Shown piece by piece: positions 10,401 through 16,543 of a stretch of 23,419 nucleotides of DNA (position 1 is its first letter; each line of letters begins with the position of its first letter). The translations under genes were made by a program, and so were the position numbers. The notes beneath the pieces are model-generated. The model worked only from the letters and a program-made list of their open reading frames with translations. It had not been told where the DNA came from and made no database searches. This DNA is from Candidatus Raymondbacteria bacterium RIFOXYA2_FULL_49_16 (GTDB lineage: Bacteria > Fibrobacterota > OXYB2-FULL-49-7 > XYB2-FULL-49-35), in contig MFYT01000103.1 in assembly GCA_001789205.1 (NCBI GenBank), positions 1-23,419 of the forward strand, in the 5' to 3' direction.

Positions 10401-13043
10401 GAGGTTGGAGAACGCCTCATACGGAAGTACGGCCAGCTCGAAACAGGCCTGAAAAACCCGGAGGCACATGAACCCGCCAATGGACCTGGCATGCGGATAC
10501 AATGGAAATCGAGGAGGGATCTGCGCCGCCTTAAGCACCACCGCAGGCGCGGACGGCAGCAGGAGGACTGCGGCAGCCACCGCGATTCCCAGCCAGGAAG
10601 GTGCGATAAAGAGCCAACTCACTACTATCAACAGCAGCATTCCCGCTGGGACCAGGCTCCGCCTAAGATTGTCAAAGATCTTCCACCGTGATACAGCCGA
10701 AATGGGGTTTTTAACTGATGCAAGCCTGAACCCGGGCACAAGGGGTTGCAGCCATGCCGCGATCTGCCAGTCGCCCCGTATCCAGCGATGGCGTCGCACG
10801 CGCTCATCCCTATAGTGTTCCGGGAATTCATCAACCATCTGCACATCGCTGACAAACCCCGACCTGCAGTAGGTGCCTTCCAGAAGATCGTGGCTCAAAA
10901 TCCGGTTTTCGGGCAGCCGTTTTGCCAAGGCCATGGCGAACATATCAACGTCGTAAATGCCCTTGCCAATGAAGGAGCCTTCACCGAATACGTCCTGATA
11001 CACATCCGAGACAGCGCGGGTATAGGGATCAATTCCTGAATCGCATCCGAAAAGACGGGAATACCATGAAGCGCCAATCGCGGGCAGGCTTGAAACAACC
11101 CTCGGCTGCAAAATCGCGTAGCCATCCACAACACGCCCTTTCACGCGGTCATAGACGGGCGCGTTGAGCGGATGGGCTATGGCCTCGATCAAGTGCCGTG
11201 CGCAGTCACGGGGCAATTCGGTGTCTGTATCGAGCGTGAGAACATATTTGATATCAGGCGCTATCGTACCATCGCCTTCAATAAGAAACCCGGTTTTCTC
11301 CCGCGAACGCAGGAAACCGTTCAGGGCTTCGAGCTTTCCTCTTTTTCGTTCATAGCCCATCCACCGCCGTTCACGCGGGTTCCACTTCCGTGGACGGTGA
11401 AAAAATAGAAATGGCCGATGCCCGTCACGAGCGTAGGTGTCGTTGAGCTGTCGCATGCCATCCCTGGCCAGTTCCAGCAGCGCCGCGTCGCCAGGCATGG
11501 TTTCCGCCTGTGCGTCCTCAAAATCAGTCAACAGGCTGAAGTATACGTTCGCGGCGCGATTGGACAAATAACATACCTCCATTTTATTCAGGAGCCCAGC
11601 CACAGCGCGGTGGTCCGCGAGCATGGCCGGCACGGTAATCAGGGTGCATGATTCTCTCGGGATTCCCGGCAAAAAGTCCATTTTAGGAAGCGATCGCGGC
11701 ATGATCACGAGGGTGATAGCCCAGTTTACAAGCGACACGGCCGCCTGGCTAAATCCGATGACCATCAGGACACCCGCGACCCAGAGCGTCATTGCGCTCG
11801 CGCCATGCGTTTCCCGCAGAACAATACCGGTGAAGACGACGGTGACAAACGCCAACGATCCCAGATAAAACAACAAAGGCGCTTTGTTACATAGGCGGTT
11901 AAGCGCTTCTCTTCTTGTCAGCCTAACGCCCAGAATGCGCTCCAGCACCGGCCGCTGACGATCGACCAGATAGGCGCCAACGTGGGCTGTTCTCGATCCG
12001 TATTCCGCGCTCCGGGCCAGGGCGACCGTTTGCGCCGCGACATGTTCCTCGGTCGTATGGCTTTGCCGGGCCATCTTTTCGATCACATGCCGGTAGGTGT
12101 CTCGTGTGGTAAAATCCATTTTCGGATACACCCCGGCTGGATCTTCGCGGAGAAGAGCTTCCACCTGGCTCATCTCCTCGACAAAACATTGCCAGTTGAT
12201 TGAGGTCAAAAACCTGAGGCTGGTGATGCTATTTCCAATGGCAATGTGGTTAATCGCCTGCTGCTGACTGTCTAGGTGCACCTGCCGTTCAATCGTCTGC
12301 CCCTGTTCGGTCAGACGCTGTTCTATCCAGGTTAAAACCAGAGCGAGCGCCGGATTATGGCTCTGAAGCTTCCGTACTAGCTCCGCTATATAGGCGCAGC
12401 TCATTGGAATGTTGGCGCGCGCCATGTCTGCTATGTCAAGTATAATGTTTTTGGGGTCCTGTTCAGCTGTCTCAAACATTCTGGCGGCCCAAAAAACAGC
12501 CACAGCGCGGTCTTGACGGCCCACCGCAATTCTCGCCGCAATATGTCCCAGATTTTCTATGAGTGCAAGCCGCACCATAATGGGAATGGCCCATAACTCC
12601 CCCAATTTCAGCGGCGTCACCCGCTGGTACGAGGAAATAATAGTGCGGAGATTGGCCTCATCAACACGCCCGTCAACATGGAAGATCAGTTCACGGACAA
12701 TCTCGTACACACGGGGCAGACCCGCCGAAGGCCCTGCACGGAGACGGGGCAGTTCGCGGCTATAGTGCTGGGGAAGATGCAGACGGACCAGCTGGATTTG
12801 TTCCTTTATCAGGTAAAAATTGTCCTGAAGCCATATGCCCGCTGGGGAAATACCGCCTTTGGCCGCCTCCCCATCTGTGAGTTGCCGGTAGACCTCGGAC
12901 AGTTTTCTTTCATTTTCGGTTAACCGTATCAACAGTTTTTCGCGAACGGGACGGTGGTCCAGTTCATGCAGCCGTGCCATTGCCTCGCCCTGTTTGTCGA
13001 GCTGGTCACTGCTGAAGAGATCACTCAACAGAGGATAGTCCAA
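4488..13043 (-). CDS. ndvB: Cyclic beta-1,2-glucan synthase (NdvB/ChvB-like)
   Basis: This 2851-residue inner-membrane enzyme matches the usual NdvB/ChvB length (about 2830). Family members polymerise UDP-glucose, cyclise the chain and export a periplasmic beta-1,2-glucan. Domains seen: a helical N-terminal region (1-385); membrane helices at about 390-455; a glycosyltransferase (GT84) region with DTD at 605-607 and HRWIRGDWQ around Trp754; further membrane helices at about 800-840 and 920-965; a glycoamylase-like domain (about 985-1530, WGISESAE at 1403-1410), which performs cyclisation in this family (GH189); and a GH94 phosphorylase-like region with beta-sandwiches near 1575 and 2055 and an alpha-barrel carrying GDWNDG at 2532-2537. 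The frame given begins with TTG at 13041-13043 and lacks a good ribosome site. An upstream ATG at 13139-13141 is one base out of frame (see findings). It is a single-gene unit with a sigma-54 promoter at 13203-13218. Confidence 0.93.
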   Translation of the reverse strand: MDYPLLSDLFSSDQLDKQGEAMARLHELDHRPVREKLLIRLTENERKLSEVYRQLTDGEAAKGGISPAGIWLQDNFYLIKEQIQLVRLHLPQHYSRELPRLRAGPSAGLPRVYEIVRELIFHVDGRVDEANLRTIISSYQRVTPLKLGELWAIPIMVRLALIENLGHIAARIAVGRQDRAVAVFWAARMFETAEQDPKNIILDIADMARANIPMSCAYIAELVRKLQSHNPALALVLTWIEQRLTEQGQTIERQVHLDSQQQAINHIAIGNSITSLRFLTSINWQCFVEEMSQVEALLREDPAGVYPKMDFTTRDTYRHVIEKMARQSHTTEEHVAAQTVALARSAEYGSRTAHVGAYLVDRQRPVLERILGVRLTRREALNRLCNKAPLLFYLGSLAFVTVVFTGIVLRETHGASAMTLWVAGVLMVIGFSQAAVSLVNWAITLVIMPRSLPKMDFLPGIPRESCTLITVPAMLADHRAVAGLLNKMEVCYLSNRAANVYFSLLTDFEDAQAETMPGDAALLELARDGMRQLNDTYARDGHRPFLFFHRPRKWNPRERRWMGYERKRGKLEALNGFLRSREKTGFLIEGDGTIAPDIKYVLTLDTDTELPRDCARHLIEAIAHPLNAPVYDRVKGRVVDGYAILQPRVVSSLPAIGASWYSRLFGCDSGIDPYTRAVSDVYQDVFGEGSFIGKGIYDVDMFAMALAKRLPENRILSHDLLEGTYCRSGFVSDVQMVDEFPEHYRDERVRRHRWIRGDWQIAAWLQPLVPGFRLASVKNPISAVSRWKIFDNLRRSLVPAGMLLLIVVSWLFIAPSWLGIAVAAAVLLLPSAPAVVLKAAQIPPRFPLYPHARSIGGFMCLRVFQACFELAVLPYEAFSNLDAIMRTCWRMLISRRKLLQWTDSEKAKRERCGGLRVYIRSMAIAPLCALLLGAYFMAQGRPDVLPMLGVWFFSPLFSWWISRRVVPRPSRLSIKQMDFLKKIARKTWRYFEIFAGPEDNWLPADNYQETPREAVAHRTSPTNIGLMLLSNLGAYDMGYLGQAQLIEKTGKTIKSMEAMSRFKGHFYNWYDTKTLQPMAPHYISTVDSGNLAGYLLTLRAGLVELADKPIFQQQVFECLLSTLDVFKENLLPAIDKDPESVMRIQSLAAILRECQQTPCGLELALKRIRDILTRINELRVLTAERAAGDEARWWFNAFEGRCIDQRDELLYLAPWLATEAPPDIDPLIRQELDDNRTLGSMALLREILPRLRGVLEQQVILGIGCAQERITQLEQMAGQCQGLADQDYELLYDTSRNLLVIGYDVAKRRRDEGHYDLLASESRLGSFIGIASGKLPLEHWFRLGRLITIRRGKTILLSWGGSMFEYLMPRLVMPGYANTLLGQTCEAIVDRQIEYGKIRGVPWGISESAENSTDTSLNYQYRSFGVPDLGFKRELANDLVISPYSSALALMVKPQEACENMERLAADGYEGRYGLYEAIDFTQSRLSNGHSPALIRSFMAHHQGMSFVSLVNTIAGDPMTKRFESDPLFRTTTLLLQERVPKASPFLMQPSELFRSRTIPPGQEDVLRIFTTPHTTIPEVHLLSNGNYHVMVTNAGGGYSRWRDLTVTRWNEDPTMDDCGAFVYVNDVSAARQWSAAFQPSCVESKNYEAVFPLARAEFRRRDGGLDTYTEIAVSPEDDIEYRRITLSNLTGVSRTVELTSYAEVVLAPPAADASHPVFSNLFVQTEILRKRHAVLCSRRPRSPEEQCPWMFHLFTPRGLDGCDLSYETDRLAFIGRGLSTRKPRAMERPGPLGGTEGPVLDPIAAIRCRLTIGPGKSVTVGYITGMAETRPQAEALIEKYQDRELADRVFNLAVIHANVLLRQLNATEPDARLYGTLASSILYASLYRRADQTVLLKNARGQSHLWAYSISGDLPIVLLRIGDPSKIELAAKLIQAHAYWRLMGLAVDLIIWNEERTGYRQIFNDQLIGLIAVGPEASLYDKTGGVFLRHPDQMPDEDQMLMLAAARVVFTDSGGMLSEQVERVFRGETPVPKFVASRDESILPAPENFRQDNLLFFNGWGGFTRDGREYIIRIDQGNPTPMPWVNVVANRQFGTVVSQSGGYSWFENAHEFRITPWYNDPVSDRSGEAVYLRDESSGRFWSVTPLPAPGAGAYLNRHGFGYSVFEYSQYRLKSELWMYADVDAPVKFWMLRVRNGSPVTRKVSATGFLELVLGENRSKTRMHIRTGIDSKTGALLASNPFNTEFPGRVVFFEVSEANRSICGDRTEFIGRNGTLADPAALHRTRLSGKVGIGLDPAAALQVYFDLKPGQEKVIVFILGVGKDVEETRNLVRRFKGVQSAYDARDRVWSFWKHTLGAITIETPDGAMNVMANGWLVYQTMAARLWARSGYYQSGGAFGFRDQLQDVMALVHTQPGLIREHLLLCASRQFPEGDVQHWWHPPQGRGVRTMISDDYLWLPFVTGDYVARTGDSGILDETTHFLDSRLLNPGEESFYDLPARTRQKATLYGHCKQAILHGLRFGQHGLPLMGSGDWNDGMNLVGAKGTGESVWLAFFLFTVLKQFGPLALTRGDQAFGQACAEAAQLLRKKIESEAWDGQWYLRAFCDDGATLGSSHNEECKIDGTVQSWSVLSGAGSLGRSQQAMRSLARFLVDFQNGMIRLLDPPFDKSAQEPGYIKGYVPGVRENGGQYTHAAIWSVMAFAKMGEVQQVHDLLSMINPVNHGSTREKAAQYLVEPYVMAADIYGSKPHTGRGGWTWYTGSASWMYRLIVEYVLGVQLKAGTLTFNPCIPAEWEHFKVHYRFRETVYHCGFHQVKPGKGIRVIVDGVERKDRSVTLNDDHQEHVVEIVIEE

Positions 13044-13189
13044 TGTGTCTTGGACCGCGGGTAATGGTAAGGTGACCCGCCTGTTGAAAAACCCCAGGCG
13101 GCGATACAGTGAACCTATTTTTAAGATGTTTTTGCTCTCATTTTCTGGTTGAAGGGACTATGCTGGGACACATATCTATTCGATTATGT

Positions 13190-13206
13190 TGCTCATAAAT
13201 AGAGCA
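13190..13206. promoter_or_regulatory. Perfect inverted repeat over the ndvB promoter -12 region
   Basis: TGCTC-ATAAATA-GAGCA is a perfect 5-bp inverted repeat with a 7-nt AT-only spacer. It has the same geometry as the candidate activator site at 21924-21940 but GAGCA rather than GAGAA arms. It covers the -12 element (13203-13205) and the predicted start of the ndvB transcript, a position typical of a repressor or autoregulatory site. Function is inferred. Confidence 0.4.
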
Positions 13207-13218
13207 GTATTCGTGCCA
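13203..13218 (-). promoter_or_regulatory. rpoN promoter: Sigma-54 promoter of the cyclic glucan synthase gene
   Basis: The minus strand reads TGGCACGAATACTGCT. The -24 box TGGCACG is a full consensus match, the -12 box CTGCT has one mismatch, and the GG-GC spacing is exactly 10 nt. The predicted transcript starts near 13192, about 50 nt before the ATG at 13139-13141 and about 150 nt before the TTG at 13043. Confidence 0.78.
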
Positions 13219-13293
13219 ATCAACCGGGGTTTGGGTTGGACGTCACACCAGTCCATTCTCCATTTCGTACTGGTTTACGCTTATGAGAAATTC

Positions 13294-13310
13294 TTTCTTA
13301 TTATTGAGAA
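13294..13310. promoter_or_regulatory. Candidate enhancer site shared by two divergent sigma-54 promoters
   Basis: The plus strand reads TTTCTTATTATTGAGAA, matching the element at 16454-16470 and 21924-21940. A further TTATGAGAA half-site sits just to its left at 13281-13289. The element lies 76 nt from the -24 box of the ndvB promoter and 65 nt from that of the plus-strand promoter at 13375, so one bound activator could serve both. Confidence 0.55.
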
Positions 13311-13374
13311 TTATCAGGGTAGGCCGCGCATGTTTTACTACCCAAGACGCGCGGACTTTTGCACTATTCATAAG

Positions 13375-13390
13375 CGGCACAGCAATTGCT
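13375..13390 (+). promoter_or_regulatory. rpoN promoter: Sigma-54 promoter of the 13449-14395 unit
   Basis: The sequence CGGCACAGCAATTGCT matches the -24/-12 consensus at all but the first base of TGGCAC, with 10 nt between GG and GC. The predicted start is near 13401, leaving a leader of about 48 nt before the ATG at 13449. Confidence 0.78.
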
Positions 13391-13448
13391 TTTTATTCCG
13401 GTAAAGCATTGTGTATTATTTCATTATAAAAGGAACAGGAGCAAAATC

Positions 13449-13652
13449 ATGTCACTAGTCTCAATCCTCATCGCTCTCATCCTTGCCGGTGTCGTGCTAT
13501 GGCTTATTAACACGTACATTCCCATGGACGGGAAAATCAAAAAGATCTTAAATGCAGTGGTGGTCATTATCGTGATACTCTGGTTATTGCGTGTGTTTGG
13601 GATACTCGACTCCATGCCAAACATGCACGCAGGGTACTGGCACATGCGGTGA
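13449..13652 (+). CDS. Small two-helix inner-membrane protein (Thivi_2564-like)
   Basis: This 67-residue protein has two hydrophobic helices (about 2-22 and 33-53) separated by NTYIPMDGKIKKILN. This layout matches a small membrane protein family known as Thivi_2564, whose role is unknown; I recognise the pattern but could not search. The frame extends upstream to 13386, but the ATG at 13449-13451 is preceded by AACAGGAG, and the longer form would reach into the sigma-54 promoter at 13375-13390. The stop TGA overlaps the GTG start of the next gene (GTGA), so the two are probably translationally coupled. This gene is first in the unit. Confidence 0.8.
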   Translation: MSLVSILIALILAGVVLWLINTYIPMDGKIKKILNAVVVIIVILWLLRVFGILDSMPNMHAGYWHMR

Positions 13653-14395
13653 AAGCATTCGCCTGCATCTTCCTGCTTGCCCTGCCAGTCTGGACCGCGC
13701 TGAGATATGACGGCCTGTCAGTTCATGCCTCTGTTTACGATTCCAGCAGGTTCGTTGGGTCTAAAGTGGAAAGCGGCCTTTTACCAAACCAATTGTACGT
13801 GTCGTTTGAATACGGCTACAGCCAGATGATCGATGATGATGCGGACTCACTCTCCCCGTTCTACGAAAACTTGAACGACCAGTTAGCGAACGCGTCAAAT
13901 TTCATCCTCTCGGTCTCAGGCTATATACACGGTCATATCGGTATCGGGCTTTTTTATTCAAGGTTTATTTCTCACGCCAAAGTGAATGTCTATGCCGTGT
14001 CCATTGGCCAGAAGACCTTCAGCGGCCCGTACACAGAAAAACTGTCAGTCAATTATTTCGGCCCGGTGTTCGGCATCAGGAGCAGTGTCTGGAACAAATA
14101 TCTTGTGTTTGCCGCGGATCTTCGTCCGGGACTTGTCCTGTTCTTTGATGACATCAGCTATGCCAATGTGATCAATAATTTCTCATCTCCGGTGTTCGGC
14201 ATCGGCGGGTCCCTGGGAATGGAATATCTTCTTAAAAATAATTTCGGGATCATCGCGAACCTGAACGGGCTCTTTGCCACCATCCGGGACGTAAAGGACA
14301 TGAATGGGAGGTCCAGAAGAGCGGAAAGAAACATAAGCCGGGCCGATATCAATCTCGGGATACGGCTTCATCTTGCCCGCAGGCCCGTACCATAA
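13649..14395 (+). CDS. Predicted outer-membrane beta-barrel protein
   Basis: This 248-residue protein begins at a GTG that overlaps the previous stop codon. Residues 1-17 form a signal peptide (MKAFACIFLLALPVWTA). The remainder shows repeated amphipathic strands rich in Gly, Tyr and Phe (LYVSFEYGYSQM, IGIGLFYSRF, LGIRLHLARR), consistent with a barrel of about ten to twelve strands. I cannot assign a family. Overlap with the upstream small membrane-protein gene suggests a functional pair. It faces the convergent propeller gene at 14433 with 37 nt between stops, where I saw no clear terminator. Confidence 0.7.
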   Translation: MKAFACIFLLALPVWTALRYDGLSVHASVYDSSRFVGSKVESGLLPNQLYVSFEYGYSQMIDDDADSLSPFYENLNDQLANASNFILSVSGYIHGHIGIGLFYSRFISHAKVNVYAVSIGQKTFSGPYTEKLSVNYFGPVFGIRSSVWNKYLVFAADLRPGLVLFFDDISYANVINNFSSPVFGIGGSLGMEYLLKNNFGIIANLNGLFATIRDVKDMNGRSRRAERNISRADINLGIRLHLARRPVP

Positions 14396-14432
14396 ATCAA
14401 CGGACGCTTTTTAATTATTGGGCTGCCGCGCT

Positions 14433-15668
14433 TTATCTCAGCAGCAGCATCCTTTTTGTCTCCGAAAAATCGCCCGTATTCAGCCTGTAGAAATACAGGC
14501 CGCTCGCGAGCCCTGAAGCGTCGAACCGCGAGGAATAGGCGCCGCGTGATTGTATTTCATGCACCAGCAACGCGACTTCTTTCCCGTGCGAATCATATGC
14601 TTTCAACGATACAAAACCGTCCGCAAACAGCCGGTACCTGATCGATGTGGATGGATTGAATGGATTCGGAAAATTCTGGTCAAGTGTGGAAATATTGGAA
14701 CGTCCGTCCGCACCCCCTGCAACGTCCGTGGTAAACCCTGTTAATGGCAATTTCCATATTCCATTTTCGGTTCCGGCAAAGAGGTCCGCTCCGTTGACAG
14801 CAAAGGTATATACAATAGTTCCGGTCAGTCCGGTATTGACCTCGGCCCAGGTACCACCGCTGTCTGTAGAACGGAAAACCCCTTGTTGTGTTGCCGCAAA
14901 GATATCCGTTTCGCTGAGTATCAGGGCGGTGACCGATGCTGTGTCCGGCAAACCGCTATTCATGGGAAACCACACTCTGGCGCTGTCTCTGCCGCGAAAC
15001 ACGCCTCCCCCGCCGGTACCGGTAAAGACAAACGTGTCGCCAATGGCGAAACAATAGGGAATTATGTTCTCTACCGGGTCTGGCAGTCCATTGGTGACCA
15101 GGAACCAGTTCAGGCCATTGTCAGCTGACCGGAACGCACTGCTTCCCCAGGTCCCGGCAAAAATATACCTGCTGTTTATGCCAATAGAATATATGTTCAT
15201 GAAAACCAGTCCATTGCTGACCTCAAGCCAGTGCGCCCCCCTGTCAGATGAACGGCAGACGCCGCCACCGCCTGTTCCGGAAAAAATATTGGTATCGTTT
15301 TGGGCAAGGGCTTTGACATTAAACGCGGATATGCCGGTATTCATCGCATACCAATGAGCACCGTTGTCTTCAGAACGGAACACCCCGCCATTGGCGGTGC
15401 CGGCGAAAAGATTCTCTTTGTGCATAACCAGGGCCTGCACGTTCACGTCCGTAAGTCCGTTGTTGACCGCAAACCAGGTGATGCCGCTGTCTGCGGAGCG
15501 GTAAACGCCGCTATCGCGGGTACCGGCAAAAAGGTCTGTTCCGTATGTGATCAAGGCGCTCACATATGCGCCATTAAGCCCATTGGTTCGCTGCCATTCG
15601 GGGGTCAAACCGAATGATAGTGCACAAGCGCATAGACCAGCGAGAATATACGAGTGATTTTTTATCAT
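14433..15668 (-). CDS. BNR/Asp-box beta-propeller protein with C-terminal sorting domain
   Basis: This 411-residue exported protein has a signal peptide (MIKNHSYILAGLCACALSFG). About seven repeats of roughly 42 residues follow, each with a strand like DLFAGT and an Asp-box (S-x-D-x-G-x-x-W). I read SADSGITW, SEDNGAHW, SSDRGAHW, SADNGLNW, a degenerate GRDSARVW, and STDSGGTW. These build a beta-propeller, often sugar- or protein-binding. No catalytic sialidase residues are evident. Residues 329-411 are a sorting-type domain (QNFPNPFNPSTSIRYRL, final MLLLR), implying type IX-like export to the cell surface. The frame opens with GTG at 15689. I chose the ATG at 15666-15668 because AAAGGA precedes it closely. 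It lies 39 nt after the outer-membrane gene at 15708 and is probably cotranscribed. Confidence 0.85.
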   Translation of the reverse strand: MIKNHSYILAGLCACALSFGLTPEWQRTNGLNGAYVSALITYGTDLFAGTRDSGVYRSADSGITWFAVNNGLTDVNVQALVMHKENLFAGTANGGVFRSEDNGAHWYAMNTGISAFNVKALAQNDTNIFSGTGGGGVCRSSDRGAHWLEVSNGLVFMNIYSIGINSRYIFAGTWGSSAFRSADNGLNWFLVTNGLPDPVENIIPYCFAIGDTFVFTGTGGGGVFRGRDSARVWFPMNSGLPDTASVTALILSETDIFAATQQGVFRSTDSGGTWAEVNTGLTGTIVYTFAVNGADLFAGTENGIWKLPLTGFTTDVAGGADGRSNISTLDQNFPNPFNPSTSIRYRLFADGFVSLKAYDSHGKEVALLVHEIQSRGAYSSRFDASGLASGLYFYRLNTGDFSETKRMLLLR

Positions 15669-15707
15669 ACAATCCTTTGAACAAGACACATACGCAGGTA
15701 ATAACGG

Positions 15708-16304
15708 TTAAAAAAGGACACTTATTCCCAGACTGTATTTTCCCGGATTTCCCGCGTCAACCGTTCTGAGCAGCGTCTGAACATTGAGGTCCAGCATAAG
15801 CTGCGCTGACGAGGTACGGAAAAACGCTATGCCAGCGGACCCGCCGGCCGCAAAACCAAACGCGGCGTCAAAATCAGGCTTTTTAGCAAGGGCAAGCCCG
15901 AAATCAAACCCAAGGAAGGGGGAAATATTCGTTCGTGTCAGGTAAAAGTTGGAGCCGATCGTGGCCGCGAGAAAAAACGCGGGAGCGGAAAAGTTAAACA
16001 CATTGTCTGATTTGAACTTGATGGCCGCCCATGGCGCCACTTCCCAATAATGCGCGTAGTGAAACAAATAAGCAACCCTGTTCGAAGACACTCCCCATAA
16101 CCCTGCTGGCCCAAGTCCCAATGCCATATATTTTTTCGCGGTAATTCTTCGTGCAATCTGCGTTTCCTCTTTGTTTGAAATGTCTCCTACCGCCGGACCC
16201 TCATGTGACGATGTTGAATCCCGGACACCCTCCGCCTGTAAGAACGCCGCGGCGCCAATAAACACAATCCAGATGCAAACTAAAGGCAGTAAAGGCTTGA
16301 ACAT
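15708..16304 (-). CDS. Predicted outer-membrane protein
   Basis: This 198-residue protein has a signal peptide (about 1-24, ending FLQA) and a short polar Ser/Glu-rich segment. Glycine- and aromatic-rich strands then run to a terminal SVLF, consistent with a small outer-membrane barrel. No family is recognised. AGGAG lies 7 nt before the ATG. It is the first gene of a two-gene unit with the propeller gene at 14433. The upstream gap carries a strong sigma-54 promoter (16371-16386) and a candidate activator site (16454-16470). Confidence 0.7.
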   Translation of the reverse strand: MFKPLLPLVCIWIVFIGAAAFLQAEGVRDSTSSHEGPAVGDISNKEETQIARRITAKKYMALGLGPAGLWGVSSNRVAYLFHYAHYWEVAPWAAIKFKSDNVFNFSAPAFFLAATIGSNFYLTRTNISPFLGFDFGLALAKKPDFDAAFGFAAGGSAGIAFFRTSSAQLMLDLNVQTLLRTVDAGNPGKYSLGISVLF

Positions 16305-16370
16305 ACTGTTTCTCCTAATGAGCAGTTATAATTTAACGCTGCGTCAAACACCCGTTAACACCTATGACCA

Positions 16371-16386
16371 TGCAATAATGATGCCA
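16371..16386 (-). promoter_or_regulatory. rpoN promoter: Sigma-54 promoter of the 16304-14433 unit
   Basis: The minus strand reads TGGCATCATTATTGCA. Only the last base of TGGCAC and the purine after it differ from consensus, and the GG-GC spacing is exactly 10 nt. The predicted start near 16360 leaves a leader of about 56 nt before the ATG at 16304. Confidence 0.8.
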
Positions 16387-16453
16387 GAAACCCCGCTCGT
16401 TACACTGCATTAAAGGGCAAAAAACAGGCCCTCTCTTTGCGCCCGCCCAATAC

Positions 16454-16470
16454 ATTTCTATTTATGAGAA
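16454..16470 (-). promoter_or_regulatory. Candidate enhancer-binding-protein site
   Basis: The plus strand reads ATTTCTATTTATGAGAA. The ATTTATGAGAA half is identical to the one at 21930-21940. It begins 68 nt beyond the -24 box of the promoter at 16371-16386 and so would be centred about 100 nt upstream of the transcript start. Confidence 0.6.
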
Positions 16471-16543
16471 TCCATGTCTTAAAAATGAATCCCCATAGAA
16501 AGTATGATTGCATGTTTCCTGGACCGCATACCCTCAAAACCGC

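Larger units (their letters stand above)
13044..13448. other. Divergent regulatory intergenic region
   Basis: No convincing complete gene lies in this 405-nt gap; a 72-codon open frame at 13186-13404 covers the regulatory sites and has no recognisable content. It holds two divergent sigma-54 promoters (13203-13218 minus, 13375-13390 plus) with a candidate activator element between them. An inverted repeat overlaps the minus promoter. Next to the glucan synthase gene is about 100 nt that may be the frameshifted start of that gene. Confidence 0.7.

Noticed and set aside
13186-13404. A 72-codon plus-strand frame in the gap between the two divergent units.
   Set aside because: It runs across both the ndvB and the 13375 sigma-54 promoters and has no plausible ribosome site or recognisable protein features.
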